Origin: Sipunculus nudus
Taxonomy: Eukaryota > Annelida > Sipuncula > Golfingiida > Sipunculidae
NCBI GenBank assembly: GCA_026874595.1
Contig: CM049319.1
Span: 40,837,973-40,901,972, forward strand
Length of the DNA: 64,000 nucleotides
Direction of reading: 5' to 3'
Below are positions 22,400 to 34,004 of the stretch, in pieces. Under the pieces are notes generated by a model, which did no database searches, was not told the DNA's origin, and saw only the letters and a list, made by a program, of their open reading frames with translations. A program made the translations under genes and the position numbers. Each line of letters begins with the position of its first letter. The stretch's first letter is position 1.

Positions 22400-24123
22400 C
22401 AGGGTTGGCAAAATGCCGGCAAATACTCATGCCGGAGTAGTCCGTGCCGGCGGTAAATCCCGGGAAATGTCACTTTTTGATGGCATTTACTGGCATTTGC
22501 TGGTAATTATTGGCAAACTGAGTTTTATCACACTAGGAAATATTAAAATTTCTTTGTCTAGATTATACTTAAATTTTCCTTACTAGATTCTTCTTATAAG
22601 GCTGCATTTCTGGTTTTTTTTAAGTAAATAGAAGATAAAAAAATAATGGATTTATGGGTAGGGGAGGTTTTGATTTTTCCCGGGCAGTTTCTTTCAGGGC
22701 AGTTTTATCAAGTCAGTTTATAATGTGGGGATACTTGTATATCAAAAGGAATGTGCTTTTAAACATGAACTTGTGGTGTTTAAAGAGGCAGTCCCACAAT
22801 CAAAGTGCATCAATGTAAGAGTGATTTCCTATGTAATGTCAAGAGACCAACTCCTGGAGTAATAACCCGAGTGCTTCCTTTACCCATTCACAGCAACGGG
22901 TAGTTTTCTGTGCATTGGCCAAACTATATATACCGAGGAGGACAGTGACAGGAAGCATTGGGGTAATTGATCACATAAATCTTGGTTTAAAAAAATATCA
23001 ATTTCAATACATATTACTTCCTATTCTTTCAATTTCTTACTAATTCACTAAGCATATGAGCAGAAAATGTTATACCGACTCTGTTCTGGTCCAGTGACTG
23101 CCTTGAATGTGCCTTTTGTCAGGAAAAGCCTGGTCCAGCTGTTGTTATGTAAGTGATGACCAGTGGTCTTAATAACAGAAGAGTACTTCACTGGACAGTA
23201 CTGGTTTCAGCCAACTAAACTACCTAGACCCATCTGGTCTTTGATGATGACCATAGAAGCTCTCTTGCAAGCATTAATTTGTTGCTGTTAAGGTATATAC
23301 AGCAAGACCCAATTTAATCAAGATGATTGCCTGATTTGTTTGCAATGACTATTGCAAATGCAACAGTAATATTAAATGGTGACATGAACTGGAGTGACAA
23401 CCTTTACCAACAGGAAAAGAGACTAATGATAAATCTTCTTATTAAAAATATAAATGATCTAGCAGGTATATATGGTAAAAATATATATTCTTTTAGTAAA
23501 ATACCAACAAATTAGGACCATACGCAAAGGCAATAATTAAAGTATTTATACCTTTAAACATTCTGGTGTTCCATAAACTAGTATAGACTGGCACCAGCAA
23601 ACAGAAGAAATTGTCGTCACTGAAACACATGAAGCAGCACTAACAGCCGATCATGACGGAGTCAAAATAGCAATTCATGGACATCGCCTACCCATGAAGA
23701 TAATTTCTGTGAGAAACCTTACAGTACCAACAGATACAACTAAACTATATTAATTCAGGTACAGTTTTATATTCGTTTAAATTAACATTATCCTCTGGGA
23801 AATATATTGTTCCTCGATTTGAGGTTTCTGCTAAACTTATTTCAAAATTTTATCACACAATGATACAGTATAGCTATTATTTTGCAATGCACTGTTGAAG
23901 TCTTCCAAGTCTGCTGTTGCAGATAAATCCCATTTTATCTGCATTGAGCAGTTCTTATCATATTGTGGGTTTCAGTGGTTAGTAGATCTTATTGACAGTA
24001 ATAAAACACAGAAAGTAAGACATTTAGTTGCCACTTATTTTCCACAGGGTGTATTGTCCATGCCGGCATTTCCCGGGAATTATCAGTGGCATTTACCTCC
24101 CAGACATTTACTAGCCAACCCTG
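22400..24123. mobile_element. hAT-type DNA transposon, 1.72 kb, with perfect 8-bp target duplication
   Basis: The element begins CAGGGTTGGCAAAATGCCGG and ends (reverse complement) CAGGGTTGGCTAGTAAATG, so the 10 terminal bases match. Both ends have a CCCGGGAAATG subterminal block in the same inverted sense. It is flanked by identical octamers TGTGTCTG at 22392-22399 and 24124-24131. An 8-bp duplication with CAGGGTTGGC ends is characteristic of hAT transposons. No transposase frame is recognised; the interior instead holds a LINE endonuclease-like piece. It is therefore non-autonomous. Confidence 0.9.
23327..23720 (+). pseudogene. LINE endonuclease-like fragment inside the hAT element
   Basis: Frame 23327-23515 reads ATVILNGDMNWSDN, matching the GDxN metal-binding motif of LINE endonucleases, followed by the usual helix region. 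In another frame, about 23600-23690, come SIDWHQQTEEIVV and ALTADHDGVKIAI, matching the IDW/IDH and SDH blocks at the C-terminal end. The order and spacing fit one endonuclease broken by frameshift and stops. It lies wholly within the hAT borders. Confidence 0.5.
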
Positions 24124-24144
24124 TGTGTCTGAGATGAGCGCAGG

Positions 24145-24690
24145 TTGACAGAACTGCAGTTTCGTGAATTCCCTAAAAATGGCCTTATTTTTAGCACCCT
24201 TATCTTGCCTTATCGCGAAACAAATTCAATTATCAGGAGCCCAAGTCTATTGTTTCTGGATCCAAATCGAATCGCTCGCACTTTCGTTACGTCATTAAGA
24301 CCAATACCGTCTCGTATCAGCTTACACGCAATATCTTGAGGGTCTTTTCCATGTTCCTGGGTCACACCTTGTGCAATAATCGAAACATCAGAATCATAAG
24401 GTTCTTTCGACAAGTTTCGTGCTGACTGGCTGTTCAATACTAACTTTAGTTACTAAAACATCAACCCTCGCAGCGAGCACTCCTGTGAACATTGACTTTA
24501 TGAAGTTCTGAAAAATAGTATCTATTGTGTCCTTCACATAATCCTGGTGCATATCCTATAATCTATCTGTGATATTCGCTTTCATTGATTCTTGATCATC
24601 TTTTAAAGAAACCCATTCCAATCTAAGATCTTTCAGCTCAGCCAATACTTCCCTGAACAAATCTCCATAGTTTTCTATTGGCGAACTCAT
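24145..24690 (-). pseudogene. LINE ORF1 protein fragment
   Basis: On the - strand a start at about 24690 gives MSSPIENYGDLFREVLAEL and a charged helical stretch (coiled coil) until a TAG. After a frame change the sequence (24437-24210) reads DVSIIAQGVTQEHGKDPQD, LIRDGIGLNDVTKVRAIRFG and GLLIIEFVS, the pattern of the RNA-binding domain of LINE ORF1 proteins. It ends close to the hAT border at 24123. The clade is not determined. Confidence 0.5.
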
Positions 24691-24709
24691 TTTAGAAGTT
24701 TTAATTGGA

Positions 24710-26020
24710 GTGTCTCATTTATTTTCAGATTATGAGGAACTTAGGGCATTTCTCTGCTTTTTATACTTCAGTGAACACAAATATTTACCAAAAGGGCGAT
24801 AAAACCAGTTCCGTCTATGGTTGAAAAGTTTCAAACTCACATTTTATGGACCTCATGAAAATATCTCTTTGTAAATTGAATCTGTTGGTAACAAAGATTT
24901 TCGAGAAAATAAGGTTCTACAAATGAGAGGTAATTTTCCACAAAACACAGAAACATCCTCGTTTTGCTGGTACAAACTAGTGAAAAGGACGTGCACCCCG
25001 CATGACCCACGTGACCATATAACAAATCTTATGATTCCATGATCCTGTGCCGTGACTCAAACTCAAACTGGGCCCTTCAGATTAAATGACACAGATCACA
25101 TTAGTAAGATAAGAACCTCATACTTTTACCTACAGTATAAATAGTTTGACCAGTCACCAGGTTTAGAATAATGATAACTAGAAATTTGAATTTGATGATG
25201 CAATATCCAAAGAACATCACCCGAGAATATCAGATGAGACATAGATTAGTGAAATAATAATTAAATCTCTAATATAAATCATATCCAATTTAAATAAATT
25301 AAAATTGTATGAAAATTAAATAAATGTAAATAAAGAAAATGTAAAATGTAAATACTAAGTAGGTCAACAAGGCTGTTTAAGGGTCAAATGTTAATAATTT
25401 TAAAATGTATGGCAGAAAATTTAAGCAATACATATGTACATGCAATGAAATAGAGGTATGTTATTGAAGTATAATACCGTCTTTAGACTTCCACTGAAGC
25501 GCCACTGTGACTTCAGCAAACAGTGCACACCAAAATTGGCATGATGGCACCAGGAATACATTTAAACACATTTTCAACTTGATATGTTCGGAAGTGTCTA
25601 AATAAAAGCTGTCTAGGTCATTCGTAAAAAAAAATTTAAAATAATACTTACAATGATAAGAACTTCGTATTGTGTGCAACTTTCCCCGATAATATCAACA
25701 ATGACACGAAATAACTTGGTCCTTGTCCATTGTTACGTTCTGAACCCGTACTCAGATATCGCGGCATCATTGTATTTCTACAAGGACTATCTACGCGTAA
25801 CCAAGGTGATCCGAGATCTGATAATCACTTAACGTTCAGGAGGTTCGTCTGAAGACTGACAGTAGCAGTACAATCGAACATGAATCATAGAGTCGTATTC
25901 ACAGTGTCAACAAAATTAAGAAAGTAGTGAAAGGTATCGAGGGGCTTACCGATCAAAATAGTGCTTATCTGTTCCCGGCCGGATTGCCTCGTTCCTTCTT
26001 TACTCTTGTCATAAATAGCT
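24710..26020. other. No recognised gene
   Basis: AT-rich intronic-looking sequence. Short frames on the - strand (24837-25025, 25461-25679) match nothing I know. The cyclase exon upstream of 26260 was not found here. Confidence 0.45.
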
Positions 26021-26021
26021 A

Positions 26022-26023
<2 letters not shown>

Positions 26024-26078
<55 letters not shown>

Positions 26079-26095
26079 AATATATATATATATAT
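26024..26095. repeat. TA dinucleotide microsatellite
   Basis: Nearly pure TA run, interrupted once by CAAA, ending about 165 bp before the cyclase exon. Confidence 0.95.
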
Positions 26096-26259
26096 GACGA
26101 CCCTTCCTTTATTTCTCACTCTGATACCAAAAGCAAATGCACACGCCCCATAGCGTCAGCGCTATAGCCACTTTCCTATCTGGAACTTGAATCGACTTTG
26201 TCTTGGTGTGTCTTTAATATTACCATATTCACTACTGATATTAAACCCCTTTGTTACAG

Positions 26260-26428
26260 AAATTGTCAATAAAGTTCGTCATTCGACTGGATTCCGTCCA
26301 AGCTTGGAAGGTTTGAAATGTCCAGATGATCTATGCAAGACGATCGTGTACTGTTGGCAGGCGAGTCCTGGCGAGCGACCCTCAGCATCGTCTGTGCTGA
26401 AGGACCTCAAACGAGCAAACCCTTACAA
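26260..26428 (+). CDS. Receptor-type guanylate cyclase, exon for the end of the kinase-homology domain
   Basis: This exon encodes the C-terminal end of the protein-kinase-like (pseudokinase) domain that sits under the membrane in receptor guanylate cyclases and regulates cGMP synthesis. Visible marks are EIVNKVR, FRPSLEG, a conserved CW (VYCWQ) and the GERPS stretch, in the order and spacing of kinase subdomains X-XI of this family. A pyrimidine-rich tract ending in ACAG precedes 26260, and a GTAGGT donor starts at 26429. The exon enters after one base of a codon and leaves after two (phase 2). An in-frame TAG lies inside the donor, so unspliced RNA would stop at once. An upstream ATG at 26187 lies in the intron and is not the start. 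The match to this family rather than another kinase comes mainly from the partner exon at 52374, which joins in frame. Confidence 0.82.
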
Positions 26429-28739
26429 GTAGGTCTTACTATGAATTAAATAAGTGTTATAAAATACGTCCCAAATAAATCGAGTACACGGTGCAAAAGT
26501 ATATATGGTTAACAACAGTCTATTTAGTCCAGTTCCTTATATTCACGTTCATAATTTTGGAAATTATTTTTTTTATCCTTAGGATCTCGGGTATTCAAAA
26601 ACTTTTTTTCTTTTTTTTTTTATGTTTTCTATGACTGCTATTTTTGACTTATAAAATGGCAACTAATAAAATATTTAGTACAACAGGAACACCTGAGGGA
26701 TACAGCCAAAGTGTCCCTACATTGCAGGTGTCCCTTCGTGAAAGGGACAGATGCGGAAGGGGATATTCATTACTGTCCTGAAATACAGAATCACAAACCA
26801 GTTGGTGTAAAAAATAATTGTTTATATATCAGTAATATATGAATAAATATATTTAGGCGTATAAAATGCAACAAAGCAGACCCCTTAATTGACACCTCAA
26901 TTAATAAAATTGCCTTTGAATGGCCTATTTTTTTATGAATACAAAATCTAAGTAACAATGTATCTCATGAGTATAATTTCATAGGAATAATTCCTAAAAA
27001 TGTTAAACTTTTTTCATTAAATAAATACGAATAAAATTCCTCTCCAAAAACCTGTTCCGGTTTGGCCAAACTTACATGGTAGGAGAATATTTAATAAAGG
27101 ATAGGGTATCATATTAAAATCATGTATTAAATTCAACTTTTAATGAATAATAATTGAATTTGGTCTCTGAATGACTGTTATGCACGGTGTTTTCATCCCT
27201 GAAATGATTTTAATGACCATCATTAACTTTGTACAATTACTTTTCAGCAATGAAATGCTGAGCTAAGTCTGCAGGCGCAAACTTTTCGTCTGACATGTTT
27301 AAGAAAGACTTGACGGTTTTCACAAACTTTATCGTGATCCAGATTCTTTGAGATGTTCAGTCATACATGATTTGAAAGTGACCATTCACATATACTTGAA
27401 CAAAGACGACAAACACATTTAGAATTCGGAAATACTTCTTAAATAAAAAATCAAACTTTAATATAAATTCGATGGAGCTTATAAATTCTTACATTACTGA
27501 GAGCAATGAGAACCTACTAGTTTCCACTGAAAACTAAATAGAATTATAAGGATAGGTGATAATGCTTACGTATACCATCTGCACGTGGCTTCGGCACAGG
27601 TCCCATTGATTTATGCGTACCGCTTTCTTATGTATAATCTCTTATTATTTAACGAAACTTTAGAGTGAAGCGGTGATCCCCGCTGTGTTTTAACACATGT
27701 AAAGCACTGCTCATAGGGGCACGTCATCCAGGATGTATTTTTGACACAGTGAAATATAATAGTAGATTCGATAACGATTAGTGAATATGACCATTAGTAC
27801 AAATAATTTACAGGAGCCAATTCTAAGAGGAACATTCACTTAAACGTATATAAGTGGGTATGTCCGACACGACTTTAATGACACTGTTCATTGATCGGAT
27901 CGGCCATGTGGTACTGAATTCCCGCGAATTACATAACAGTTTTGAATGGATTTAAGGAGGAAGCGTCCAGCTAAGCTGTTCAGCTGGAACACGCCCCAAG
28001 CGCAACTAGTTGCCGCCGATATATCCAGCTAAGGTGCCTGGTCAAAACAGGATTTTTGGACCAAACATGACTGTCCATGTCTGCATTTAGTAGAGGTCAA
28101 TTGCAATGGGAAATGGGTCGGGACAATGGGCTCCTACAGTGAAGGTGTCCGCTCATTCCGATGTCCGCTCACGGCAGGTACTGCTGTACACCCAATATTT
28201 GAATTTATGAACCAAACCTTTTCAGTTTTGGTTGGCTTAATATATCTAAAGCGATAACATTTAAACTAGGTCATTAACAGTTATCCAAGAAATACTTAAA
28301 GAAGAAGATTTAATTGAAAGAAATGTTTGTGGTCTCTATGACGGCAATATTGGAATTTAAAAATTACTATTATCAAATATACTCCTGGCTCCAGGAGGGA
28401 GTTTTTGCTACACACCTCAGCAAAAATGATTTTTACTTACCCCTAGTACAGTAAACATAGGGAGATCTTTTTTCTCAATGACTCAAACATTTCCAATTCA
28501 AATTGAACAAACAACGTATCTTAACCCATGATTTCGGGTATAGGAGTACGATAAGATTTCTTAATTTTATGGAGGCATCAGTGTGCACTAAATATGAAAA
28601 TTACTTCCAAATCTTCTTTTAAATGGGTTATTTCTCAAATGTTAAACATAATTATCATAAGTTTTAAGAAGTAGTTATTTCACATGCATACATTTACTGG
28701 AAAGTTTAAATATTATAATGGGTAATTATCTTTGTTACG
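26429..28739. other. No recognised feature within the intron
   Basis: AT-rich, no coding frame of note. Small similar phrases with GTGTCC at about 26700-26760 and 28140-28180 might be ends of an old element, but no clean inverted repeat could be aligned. Confidence 0.45.
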
Positions 28740-29365
28740 AATGAGTATTATTAATAATGATAATAATAATAATAATAATAATACATGTAATAATAATATA
28801 TAGTATTTATATAGCACCAATTCTCCGATGGTCGGACTCGCAGCGCAATTCACACTCACACATACCCTCTTACAATTTAATGGAAATCTACTCCCAGTGC
28901 CTGACTTAAGAAAAAGAAATGATGTATATTATTTACCAAAAGCTTGCCGAAAATCTTGTTTTTAAATAAGTTAAAAAATGATGCATAAGTCGAAGATTTT
29001 CTAATTGTAATAGGAAGCGAATTCCAGACTTTTGGAGGTAAGAAACGGAAGGAACGTTCACCGACTTTCATATAACACTGGTGCTTTAAGATGATTTCCA
29101 CCAGCCGAGCGCAGCCTACGCAAAGGCCGATAGGTAATTAATTTTGTAGACAAATATGATGGAAGTGGGCAATCAAAATGACGATAAACCAAAACAGCAA
29201 TTTTGTTTTGTACGCGGTAATTGACGGGAAGCCAATGGAGCTGTTTGAGCGGCGGCTTAACGTGGTAAGTCTTACAATTCTTGAGAATGAGGCGCATAGC
29301 ATTATTCTGAACCATCTGTAGCCGCGAGACAATACTCGGCCAACTATGCATAAACTTTTACGACT
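28740..29365 (-). mobile_element. L2/CR1-type LINE, 5'-truncated 3' end
   Basis: On the - strand the reverse transcriptase C-terminal region reads RLQMVQNNAMRLILKN, LKQLHWLPVNYRVQNK, LRSAGG and, after a frameshift at about 29080, GERSFRFLPPKVWNSLP and a terminal helix. It is followed by a stem-prone GCGCTGCGAGTCC segment, TATATAAATAC and a TTATTATTATT tail (28751-28800). This combination is typical of L2-like elements, which end in short trinucleotide repeats. Only the last 600 bp are present, as expected from incomplete reverse transcription. Confidence 0.8.
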
Positions 29366-30106
29366 GGCAGTGCACAAGATCCACAAGAATGTATATTATA
29401 AATGCGGCACCTGCATTCCATCCCGACCGAACGTCTACTTTCAGCAGAATATTATTGAAAATTAATTTTTTTTGTGGTTTAACGTATGTATATTTAAGTT
29501 TCTAAAAAAAAGTCCGTTAGCACCCGAAGACATGAAAGTATTGTCATAGGACCAACAAAACATATATTGTGCGTCATTTAGCAAACGCGCCCCCTGTCAC
29601 CCTGTCGAGCAGATCTGGTGATGTTTCTGCGTCCTGCAAGGGCAACAAGACGGCACACTGGTAAAATCCGTACAGCATTTTTATGAAAGGTAACAGTCAC
29701 CATAAATACTGATTAAGCCAACGTGTTCTCAGAGAATGCTGGGATTAGTCAACCAGATATTTCAGAGCTGTTCAATGATAAAATATGATATAAGAGCTGT
29801 GTGCCGATAAGAAACGTGTAGCGAACCGGGGTTTGTCCAGCTCGCTACTGCACGGGAGCGTTGTCCGAAATTAATGGGGAAAGGATGTATTAGGTCTATA
29901 TAGTGACACGCGCGATCCGACTAACGGCAACATAAGTAGAGGATAACAGATCAGAAAGTCAATCTTGATTGTTTACAAAAGTTATTAACAAGAGGAATAC
30001 AAAGAATGAGTTGTCATCATAAACTGACCCCGCTTACCTGTTTACACTTGGGAGTTTAATTAATTGGGGCCCCTACCCGGCTATATTCGGCCAGCCAGCC
30101 GCCGTG
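29366..30106. other. No recognised feature
   Basis: No repeat or gene identified. The 3' part is flanked by the short hAT element. Confidence 0.45.
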
Positions 30107-30114
30107 TTGATATT

Positions 30115-30398
30115 CAGGGGCGTCAATATAGGGGGGATAGGGGGTATATATACTCCCACTTTTTGGCAAGGGGGGGGAATGGCCAATGAAATCATCCCCC
30201 ACTTTTCAGAGAATAATATTATAATATTCGAATAAAAAATATATTAATAAATAGAATTAAAAACTTTGAATCCAGCTAAAAAAAGTTATGTCTAAACCTT
30301 GCTTAGATTTCACAAAATAACTTATTTTCTATTATAATATTATAATTATTTGAAATATTATATATACATAAATAAGTATAAACATATATATAATAATC

Positions 30399-30464
<66 letters not shown>

Positions 30465-30494
30465 GAATATGTCACTCAGAGACGCTGAAAAGTA

Positions 30495-30553
<59 letters not shown>

Positions 30554-30589
30554 TAATCCCCCACCCTGCAAGAAAAATTGACGCCACTG
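30115..30589. mobile_element. Short non-autonomous hAT element with TA arrays
   Basis: Ends are CAGGGGCGTCAAT and, reverse complement, CAGTGGCGTCAAT (12 of 13 match). Identical octamers TTGATATT flank it at 30107-30114 and 30590-30597. The 475-bp interior is mostly AT-rich, with two TA microsatellites (about 30400-30461 and 30499-30550) and G-runs near the left end. The CAGKGGCGT termini and 8-bp duplication point to the hAT superfamily. It has no coding capacity. Confidence 0.88.
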
Positions 30590-30597
30590 TTGATATT

Positions 30598-31403
30598 CGA
30601 TAGATTTCTAGGTTTGCCCTGGCCACCCGGCAATTTCACCACCCGTGGCACAAATTAAAATGATCCTCACACTCAGGGCAATCCATACAGCACCCCGATC
30701 AAACTCTTCTAAACTTCTTTCTGGTCTTTTCTGTATTCTTTCTCCGCGAGCTTACGTAGCGCATACAGAACTCTCTTTTTCCCCGTTTCGTCCCCCAGCC
30801 AACTCAACTCGCCCCAACGGGAACTTCGCCATACCGTCTCGTGCCAGGGCAACCCCGACCTTAGGCGGATTCGCCGCATATAAAATGATGACAAGAAAAT
30901 TAGAATGTACAAAGAGTTGCTAGGACCATTATCCAAGATGACAAAAATGGTGGGAAATAACTTGACCTTGCAGTTAAGCTAACAGCAACGGCTTTGTCTT
31001 CACCTTTTTCTGGCAATATAAAGACCTAAATCAAGGTGTGGAATCAAAAATCCTTTCGAAAGTGAAGCTCATTTACGGACAGACATTGCCTGGCACCAAA
31101 GTTTTAAATGAATCTGGTGATTTCGTTATCAAAGATGATAGCTGTTCGTGCTATTGATTTTTTAAAGCTTTGACCCTATCAATGCAAATGTTTCCAATAT
31201 CCTTTAAAATTCTGAATGCACAGAAGAGAATAGTTAAAACGATGTGCATAGATATAGGTAAGCAGGATCAGGTAGCACTTTGATAAACCTGATCATCTCA
31301 TAAGATTAAGACATGCAGCAAGTAATCGGTGATGTTAGGTGTCGCTTCATCAAAATATAGGCCTATATGATAGTAATAAACTAGGAACTGAGGACAATTT
31401 GTG
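30598..31403. other. No supported gene; GC-richer patch
   Basis: At 30640-30930 both strands have open frames of 75-92 codons and base composition is less AT-rich than nearby. I recognise neither. It may be a remnant of a coding element. Confidence 0.4.
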
Positions 31404-31573
31404 TGTTGTGAGGCACTCATTTGTGACAAGCAGAAACAATAGATGAGTTGTGAGGCACTAATCTGTGACAAGCAGACACAATTGATGAGTTGTGAGGCAC
31501 TCATCTGTGACGAGCAGAAACAATTTAATTGAAGAGTTTTGAGACACTCATCTGTGACAAGCAGGCACAATTT
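31404..31573. repeat. Minisatellite, four units of about 46-50 bp
   Basis: The phrase TTGTGAGGCACTCATCTGTG with following ACAAGCAGAAACAAT recurs four times with small changes. Frames through it give a repeated peptide that is a by-product. Confidence 0.9.
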
Positions 31574-31989
31574 CTTCAGTCACGGATCACGGATACCGGA
31601 TACGATTACACGTATACCCTAATATTTAAAAAATGTGGAATTACTGATTCACTCGGGGAATACGTGTATTTACAGAATGGTCTAGGATATGCGTGTTTTT
31701 CCTTGAGTCAAGGCCAGGGATTTCACGTATTAACTGAGACACAAATCACAGACAACCATCTTATTTACTCATCAATATCCATTTCAGACTGCAATGCATG
31801 AATTTTCTATGTGTCATCCTCAATAAACCTATGATGAATACTTGCAATCATTTATATGGTATAACCCGACCGATATATTACCCATCAGAGCAGTGAAAAT
31901 AAGCATATAATTATACCAGTCCTCATTTATTTGCACAATTTATGCTACTATTATGCTGAATACTAGCAATCATGTATGAGTATTGTTAC
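31574..31989. other. No supported gene; short diverged duplication
   Basis: A 90-codon frame ends at 31801 and is not recognised. GATGAATACTTGCAATCATT at about 31833 returns as GCTGAATACTAGCAATCATG at about 31957, suggesting an old duplication of about 125 bp. Confidence 0.45.
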
Positions 31990-32138
31990 GGGGTAACATA
32001 AAAGCGGACCTAACTGTCTCGCTAGTAAAGCTTGTTTTTCTAGCAAAGCTGTTGGTACGCCGGACTTGTGCGCCACTAACATGGGTTCGAATCCGGGATC
32101 GGCCCGATGTTTTCCCCTGAGCAATTTGTCTTCCTAAC
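31990..32138 (+). mobile_element. tRNA-like SINE, copy 1
   Basis: Contains a polymerase III A box TAGCAAAGCTGTTGG (32041-32055) and a B box GGTTCGAATCC (32084-32094), 43 bp apart as in tRNA genes, followed by TTTTCCCCTGAGCAATTTGT. A cloverleaf with a proper acceptor stem cannot be formed, so it is not a tRNA gene. A second copy lies at 33166-33314. Confidence 0.7.
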
Positions 32139-32256
32139 AAAATGGGGGCTCATCCAAAGTGACGGTAAACTATGTAGCCCAGGGAATAAGCTCAACAAAG
32201 TGTGACTCCTGGGATAATTAGTCTTGTTCTGATAGCAAAACGCTCACAATAAGCGA

Positions 32257-33149
32257 TAGTGGTGGGGCGATCATCGAGATTTTTCGAATGTCAGTCGGTT
32301 TGCTGCCACTTTCAAGCGCTCGATTACCAAAAGCAACTATCGATTACACCATACTCATTGTTTTTACCAGAATGTCTTTATATTATATGCAAAAATTATT
32401 CTTCCATTTTTTACAACATTCCGCCCTTCATATAGTGAGTCTTCGTCCCAAATATCCTCCTTATATAACTGAGTATGACACGGTAGATAAGAGAACGGAG
32501 GACTTATTAAACCTCTGTGAACTGACAGAGAGCTGCAGAATTACCGGAGTTTTCTAACGAAATGTGCATTGCAAAATATTGGCGGAATGGCGTTAAAACG
32601 CTCCATAATTCTCCAGGTCTATGCCAATGATGCGAGATTCTCTTAGAAATAATCTCCTCAACTAATGTCAAGTGCCGCTGCCGGTACCGCATGAGTAATT
32701 ATATTTTTTAGCTTTCTATTACTTTTTTTTTAATTTATACCAAAAATTATATGGGCCTGTAATTTTTCCTGGCAGACCTGTGAAACCAGTATGCATGTCG
32801 GCAGTCATTATAATTGTTACAAAATGAAGTTAAAATGTCAAGTTAAAATGATACGAGGGAGTATTCATAAGGGCTAGCAAATAGATGTCCTGGACTGTGG
32901 TTTAACTCTTGATAACTATTATTAATGAAAATAATAGCATATCGTAGTGATAAAAGGAAAATAAAAAAAGGCTAAAACTTCTTTTCGTCAGGTAGAATTA
33001 CTAAGACATGCGGGCCTGGTTAAGAGAGTACAGTTTCACAGATAATTGCTCATTTCTTTATATTTGTCTGAACCGATTAATAATCGATCATCGATCGGTT
33101 CGCCCGAACCGATGATCGATTATGAAAAAGGAACCGACTCCCACCACTA
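32257..33149. mobile_element. Possible hAT-like element between the two SINE copies
   Basis: Both ends read TAGTGGTGGG in inverted orientation, with nearby GTCGGTT and GATCATCG words on both sides and a strong hairpin at about 33082-33122. The flanking octamers ATAAGCGA and ATAGGGGC agree at only five of eight positions, so the target duplication is doubtful. No coding frame recognised inside. Confidence 0.35.
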
Positions 33150-33165
33150 ATAGGGGCTGTGATAG

Positions 33166-33314
33166 GGGGTGACATAAAAGAGGACCAAACAGTCTCGCTA
33201 GTGAAGCATGCTTTTCTAGCAAAGCGGTTGGTACGCCGGACTTGTGCGCCACCGACACGGGTTCGAATCCCGGATCGGCTCAGTATTTTCCCCTGAGCAA
33301 TTTGTCTTCGTAAC
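33166..33314 (+). mobile_element. tRNA-like SINE, copy 2
   Basis: Same 149-bp unit as at 31990, with a better A box TAGCAAAGCGGTTGG (33217-33231) and B box GGTTCGAATCC (33260-33270). The T arm forms four of five pairs but the acceptor stem does not pair. The conserved head (GTGACATAAAAG) and tail (CCCCTGAGCAATTTGTCTTC) outside the tRNA-like part argue for a SINE. Confidence 0.72.
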
Positions 33315-33770
33315 AGTATTACCAAGCAGAACAGTGAAGTAAGCACATTATACGAGTATTACAATTGAATCAGTCCTCGTTTATCGTTACAATTGAAGCT
33401 ACTGTGACATCTAGAATCATACAACACTTTTGCTTTAAAGCACTTGCAGCTATTCGTCTGACACGTCTTCGGGCGGTGCAGTTACATTTTGTGAATCCCA
33501 CCATGTCCAGAAGCTATATATGTGGGCTCGTTTTATGACATCGAAAGTGTCCTAAATGGTGGCGAAATATATAGGGGAATCTGTAGGTTCCTTTCGTTTT
33601 CGAATCAGTTACTCCACATCACCGCATTGAAGGACTTCGTACCTAAAATTAATTTTATAAATGATTTGTAATATAGCGTTGATTAAAAAAAAAATTTTCT
33701 ACCTGCCTACAACACATTTTTTTACCTACCTACTTAGGTAGTAAAACTATAATTTACGATGCAAGTATTC
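33315..33770. other. No gene; partial similarity to the left flank of SINE copy 1
   Basis: 33316-33420 shares CAGTGAA..TAAGCA, CAGTCCTC.TTTAT and later words with 31880-31985. The rest is unassigned. Confidence 0.45.
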
Positions 33771-34004
33771 TGTAATGATGTATATTCTATTACCCTGAAG
33801 TGAGTAGTAATCGCGTAACCACTACATGTTAAGTAAAAACTAGTACTTGCGGTACGCATGTTTTTGATGTAACGGGGTACCTATGCGCAGTGTACTGGTT
33901 GTAACTTAGAGGCTGTGGCAAAATCTAATGTGGCTAGCAGTGCGTCTTTCCCTTCAAGTGAGTCTGTTATCGTTATGTCTGTGTGGAAGCCAACAAATAT
34001 AACA
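33771..34004 (+). repeat. Possible Gypsy 5' LTR, followed by a primer-binding site
   Basis: The phrase ATATAACA then TGGTGGTAGCGCAGTG (34005 onward) looks like the end of an LTR (TG..CA) and a tRNA primer-binding site of Ty3/Gypsy elements. The LTR start at 33771 (TGTAATGATG) is a guess, and no 3' LTR was found. The nearby Gypsy pol remnant at 34404 is in the same orientation and supports the idea. Confidence 0.3.

Noticed and set aside
25885-26079. Open frame with repeated Tyr-Ile
   Set aside because: It is a translation of the TA microsatellite. The same holds for 30303-30626.
26187-26259. ATG at 26187 as the start of a small protein
   Set aside because: The segment is a pyrimidine-rich intron end; the family match begins exactly after the acceptor at 26259.
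26690-28190. Element bounded by GTGTCC-rich ends
   Set aside because: No inverted repeat or target duplication could be aligned.
30645-30936. Overlapping open frames on both strands in a GC-richer patch
   Set aside because: Neither matches a family I know; no further support.
32041-32094. tRNA gene (A and B boxes)
   Set aside because: Acceptor stem does not pair, and the unit extends with conserved non-tRNA head and tail in two copies. Treated as a SINE.
33082-33122. Transcription terminator hairpin
   Set aside because: Hairpin lies in a eukaryotic non-coding context close to the end of a probable transposon; no T-run follows.
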